Shown: piece after piece, positions 62,594-64,000 of the stretch | How positions within the stretch are numbered: position 1 is the first letter of the stretch | How the letters are laid out: the number at the start of each line of letters is the position of its first letter | DNA from: an uncultured Oceanospirillaceae bacterium | Lineage (GTDB): Bacteria; Pseudomonadota; Gammaproteobacteria; Pseudomonadales; Balneatricaceae | Assembly: GCA_937136055.1 (NCBI GenBank) | Contig: CAKZOD010000103.1 | Coordinates: forward strand, 1 to 64,000 | Direction of reading: 5' to 3' | Length of the DNA: 64,000 nucleotides | Notes under the pieces: model-generated | What the model saw: the letters and a program-made list of their open reading frames with translations, nothing else | Told to the model about the DNA's origin: nothing | The model's database searches: none | Translations under genes and position numbers: made by a program

Positions 62594-63436
62594 ATGAGAT
62601 TTTTTGTGTTAACACCACTAGCTGCATTGCTATTGTTCATGCTATTAATGCTGATGGTACAGCTGGCAGGTTTGCGCAGCCCTTCTGTCCAACAGCCTAT
62701 CGTTTTTAATGAAGCGCCTTTTGATCTTGAAAATATAAGCTTCGAGTCGCCAAAATTAGCACAAGCACTGACGGCTCCCGCACCTACAGCAGTGATGGAA
62801 GTAGATTACCCAGAAGCAGCACCAAGCTTAGATGCGGTGCTTTCAGAGCCGCAATTGTTTGAACCTGAGCCCTATACCTTTGAAAGTGAAACTTTTGATG
62901 CACCAGCGCCTGAGATAGAGCTTGATGTAGCACTGCTTGATGATGTGCTGGATAACATTGCAATTGCACCGCCTAAGCTTGCTAAACCCAAACGTGAAAA
63001 ACCCAAAAAAGCTATTAAGAAAACAGCGGTAAAAGCCTCGAGTGAAGCGAGAGTGTCGACGCGTTCTCAAAAGCCTGAAAAAAGAGTATCGAGAAGCTCA
63101 CAAAGTGTGAGTCAAGCAAATACTCAAAGCAGCTCTTCAAACGCATCAAAAGCAATAGCTAAGGGAAAGGTGAAGTCGTCGCCTGTTGCATTAAGTAAAG
63201 TTAAGCCTAAGTACCCTAGTAGAGCGAGAAGGCGTGGCATTGAAGGTGAGGTAGTTGTCGCATTTCAAGTGCAGGCTAACGGCCGTGTAAAGCGTAATTC
63301 CATTAGGGTTGTCAGTGCTAAGCCAAAGAAAATCTTTAATAAGGCAGTAGTGTCAGCTGTTTTGAGGTGGCGCTTTGCGCCAAATGCAGGTGGATATCAG
63401 TCGACTCAGAAACTCGTATTTGCGTTGAATAAGTAA
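62594..63436 (+). CDS. tonB: TonB-family energy transducer
   Basis: The 280-residue protein has one N-terminal helix (LTPLAALLLFMLLMLMVQLA), a Pro/Glu-rich periplasmic linker (PEAAPSLDAVLSEPQLFEPE), a basic stretch (KPKREKPKKAIKKTAVKA), and the TonB C-terminal domain: KVKPKYPSRARRRGIEGEVV, FQVQANGRVKRNSIRVVSAK, VVSAVLRWRFAP. It contacts TonB boxes of outer-membrane receptors. It follows exbD by 18 bp. Confidence 0.93.
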   Translation: MRFFVLTPLAALLLFMLLMLMVQLAGLRSPSVQQPIVFNEAPFDLENISFESPKLAQALTAPAPTAVMEVDYPEAAPSLDAVLSEPQLFEPEPYTFESETFDAPAPEIELDVALLDDVLDNIAIAPPKLAKPKREKPKKAIKKTAVKASSEARVSTRSQKPEKRVSRSSQSVSQANTQSSSSNASKAIAKGKVKSSPVALSKVKPKYPSRARRRGIEGEVVVAFQVQANGRVKRNSIRVVSAKPKKIFNKAVVSAVLRWRFAPNAGGYQSTQKLVFALNK

Positions 63437-64000
63437 ATGAATAAATTATTCTCAATTTGTATCAAGCAGTTATCAGGTCTTATCTTTTTAGTACTGCTGA
63501 TTTCAAGTGTCAGTGTCAGTGTCTTTGGCCAAAACAGCCCTCAAAAGACGACTAAGCCAGCAGGTTTTTTGTCCAAGAATGAGCATCAAGTATTAGCGTC
63601 GATACAAAAGGCGATTGATCAAGATCAGCTGGCGTTGGGTATAAAGAAAATTGAGCAATTGAGCGCAAATAAAGCATCTCCATTAGCGATTGCCCTTGCA
63701 CAGCAGCTATTAGGTATTATTTACCAGGCCCAGCTCGATTACCCCAAGGCGCTTGCAGCCTATGAAAGAGCAATAAGCTATCGGCAATTACCTCGCGCTA
63801 GTAAAGTGAAGTTGTTTGAGAAAATTCACAAACTTAATTACTTTTTAAAAGATTGGCAGCAAGTAGTACATTGGTGGCTAAAATGGGAGAAGAGGGCTAA
63901 GCCACAAGCGCAAGACTATCTGCTGCTCAGTAGTGCTTATCGTTATCAGAAACAGTGGGGGAAAGCTAAAAATGCGTTGCTAAAAGGCATGGCAATAGCG
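63437..64000 (+). CDS. TPR protein of the TonB operon (partial, C-terminus outside window)
   Basis: The frame begins at an ATG directly after the tonB stop and stays open to the window edge, 188 codons. It has a signal peptide (LIFLVLLISSVSVSVFGQ) and helical repeats of tetratricopeptide type: LGIIYQAQLDYPKALAAYER and LLLSSAYRYQKQWGKAKNAL. TPR proteins usually close this cluster type and may hold the TonB complex or an outer-membrane partner. It is translationally coupled to tonB. Confidence 0.85.
   Translation, partial: MNKLFSICIKQLSGLIFLVLLISSVSVSVFGQNSPQKTTKPAGFLSKNEHQVLASIQKAIDQDQLALGIKKIEQLSANKASPLAIALAQQLLGIIYQAQLDYPKALAAYERAISYRQLPRASKVKLFEKIHKLNYFLKDWQQVVHWWLKWEKRAKPQAQDYLLLSSAYRYQKQWGKAKNALLKGMAIA

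Overview
The window looks like a chromosomal segment of a moderately AT-rich marine gammaproteobacterium, perhaps of the Cellvibrionales or a neighbouring group. That placement is inferred from gene content: a class I polyhydroxyalkanoate (PHA) system with PhaR and PhaF-like proteins, a TonB cluster led by a DUF3450 protein with two ExbB-type proteins, a ppk1-ppx operon, and many c-di-GMP proteins. No rRNA or ribosomal-protein gene is present to fix the taxonomy.

Layout. (1) 1-15.1 kb, core-like: a partial periplasmic binding protein, a 139-bp MITE, a three-gene operon (cupredoxin, GGDEF/EAL protein, outer-membrane barrel), a CBS-PAS-GGDEF-EAL protein, a LysR regulator divergent from an MFS transporter, a PepSY protein, and ppk1-ppx. 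(2) 15.4-27.8 kb, accessory: a tRNA-Arg(CCG) gene followed by three stacked units, each ending in a copy of the tRNA 3' end (att-like sites near 15420-15477, 23070-23129, 26112-26130 and 27790-27806). Unit 1 (7.65 kb) has a tyrosine integrase with arm-type repeats at both ends, a serine recombinase, a small ribbon-helix-helix regulator with a promoter/operator, a P-loop ATPase, a Sel1-repeat protein and a decayed second copy of the ATPase gene. Unit 2 (3.0 kb) has a second serine recombinase and a 27-residue hydrophobic peptide gene. Unit 3 (1.7 kb) carries one main gene, an Abi_2-type HEPN abortive-infection protein. (3) 28-43 kb: a second periplasmic binding protein, a PAS-GAF-GGDEF-EAL protein, secreted and small membrane proteins, a patatin-like lipoprotein, a DJ-1/PfpI protein divergent from a MocR regulator across a strong palindrome, and a pair of paralogous GAF histidine kinases, the first lacking its phospho-acceptor histidine. 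(4) 43.4-51.8 kb: PHA metabolism (phaC, phaR, PhaF-like protein, phasin, phaZ, phaB) interrupted by a Rieske oxygenase/TetR pair and a second MITE. (5) 52-59 kb: CbtB, LysE-type exporter, phytanoyl-CoA dioxygenase-like protein, a membrane diguanylate cyclase, an Aer-like receptor and an atypical SDR. (6) 59.3-64 kb: a Fur-box-preceded operon DUF3450 - ExbB-like - exbB - exbD - tonB - TPR protein, which runs off the window.

How the genes work together. The PHA genes form a near-complete synthesis, granule and mobilisation set, and TGC-rich inverted repeats before the granule-protein genes fit control by PhaR. Four GGDEF proteins and an Aer-like receptor point to heavy c-di-GMP and taxis signalling. 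The last operon would energise outer-membrane uptake under iron control. The tRNA-Arg island is the most unusual part: one recombination-competent element followed by two progressively smaller integrase-less units that share its attachment core.
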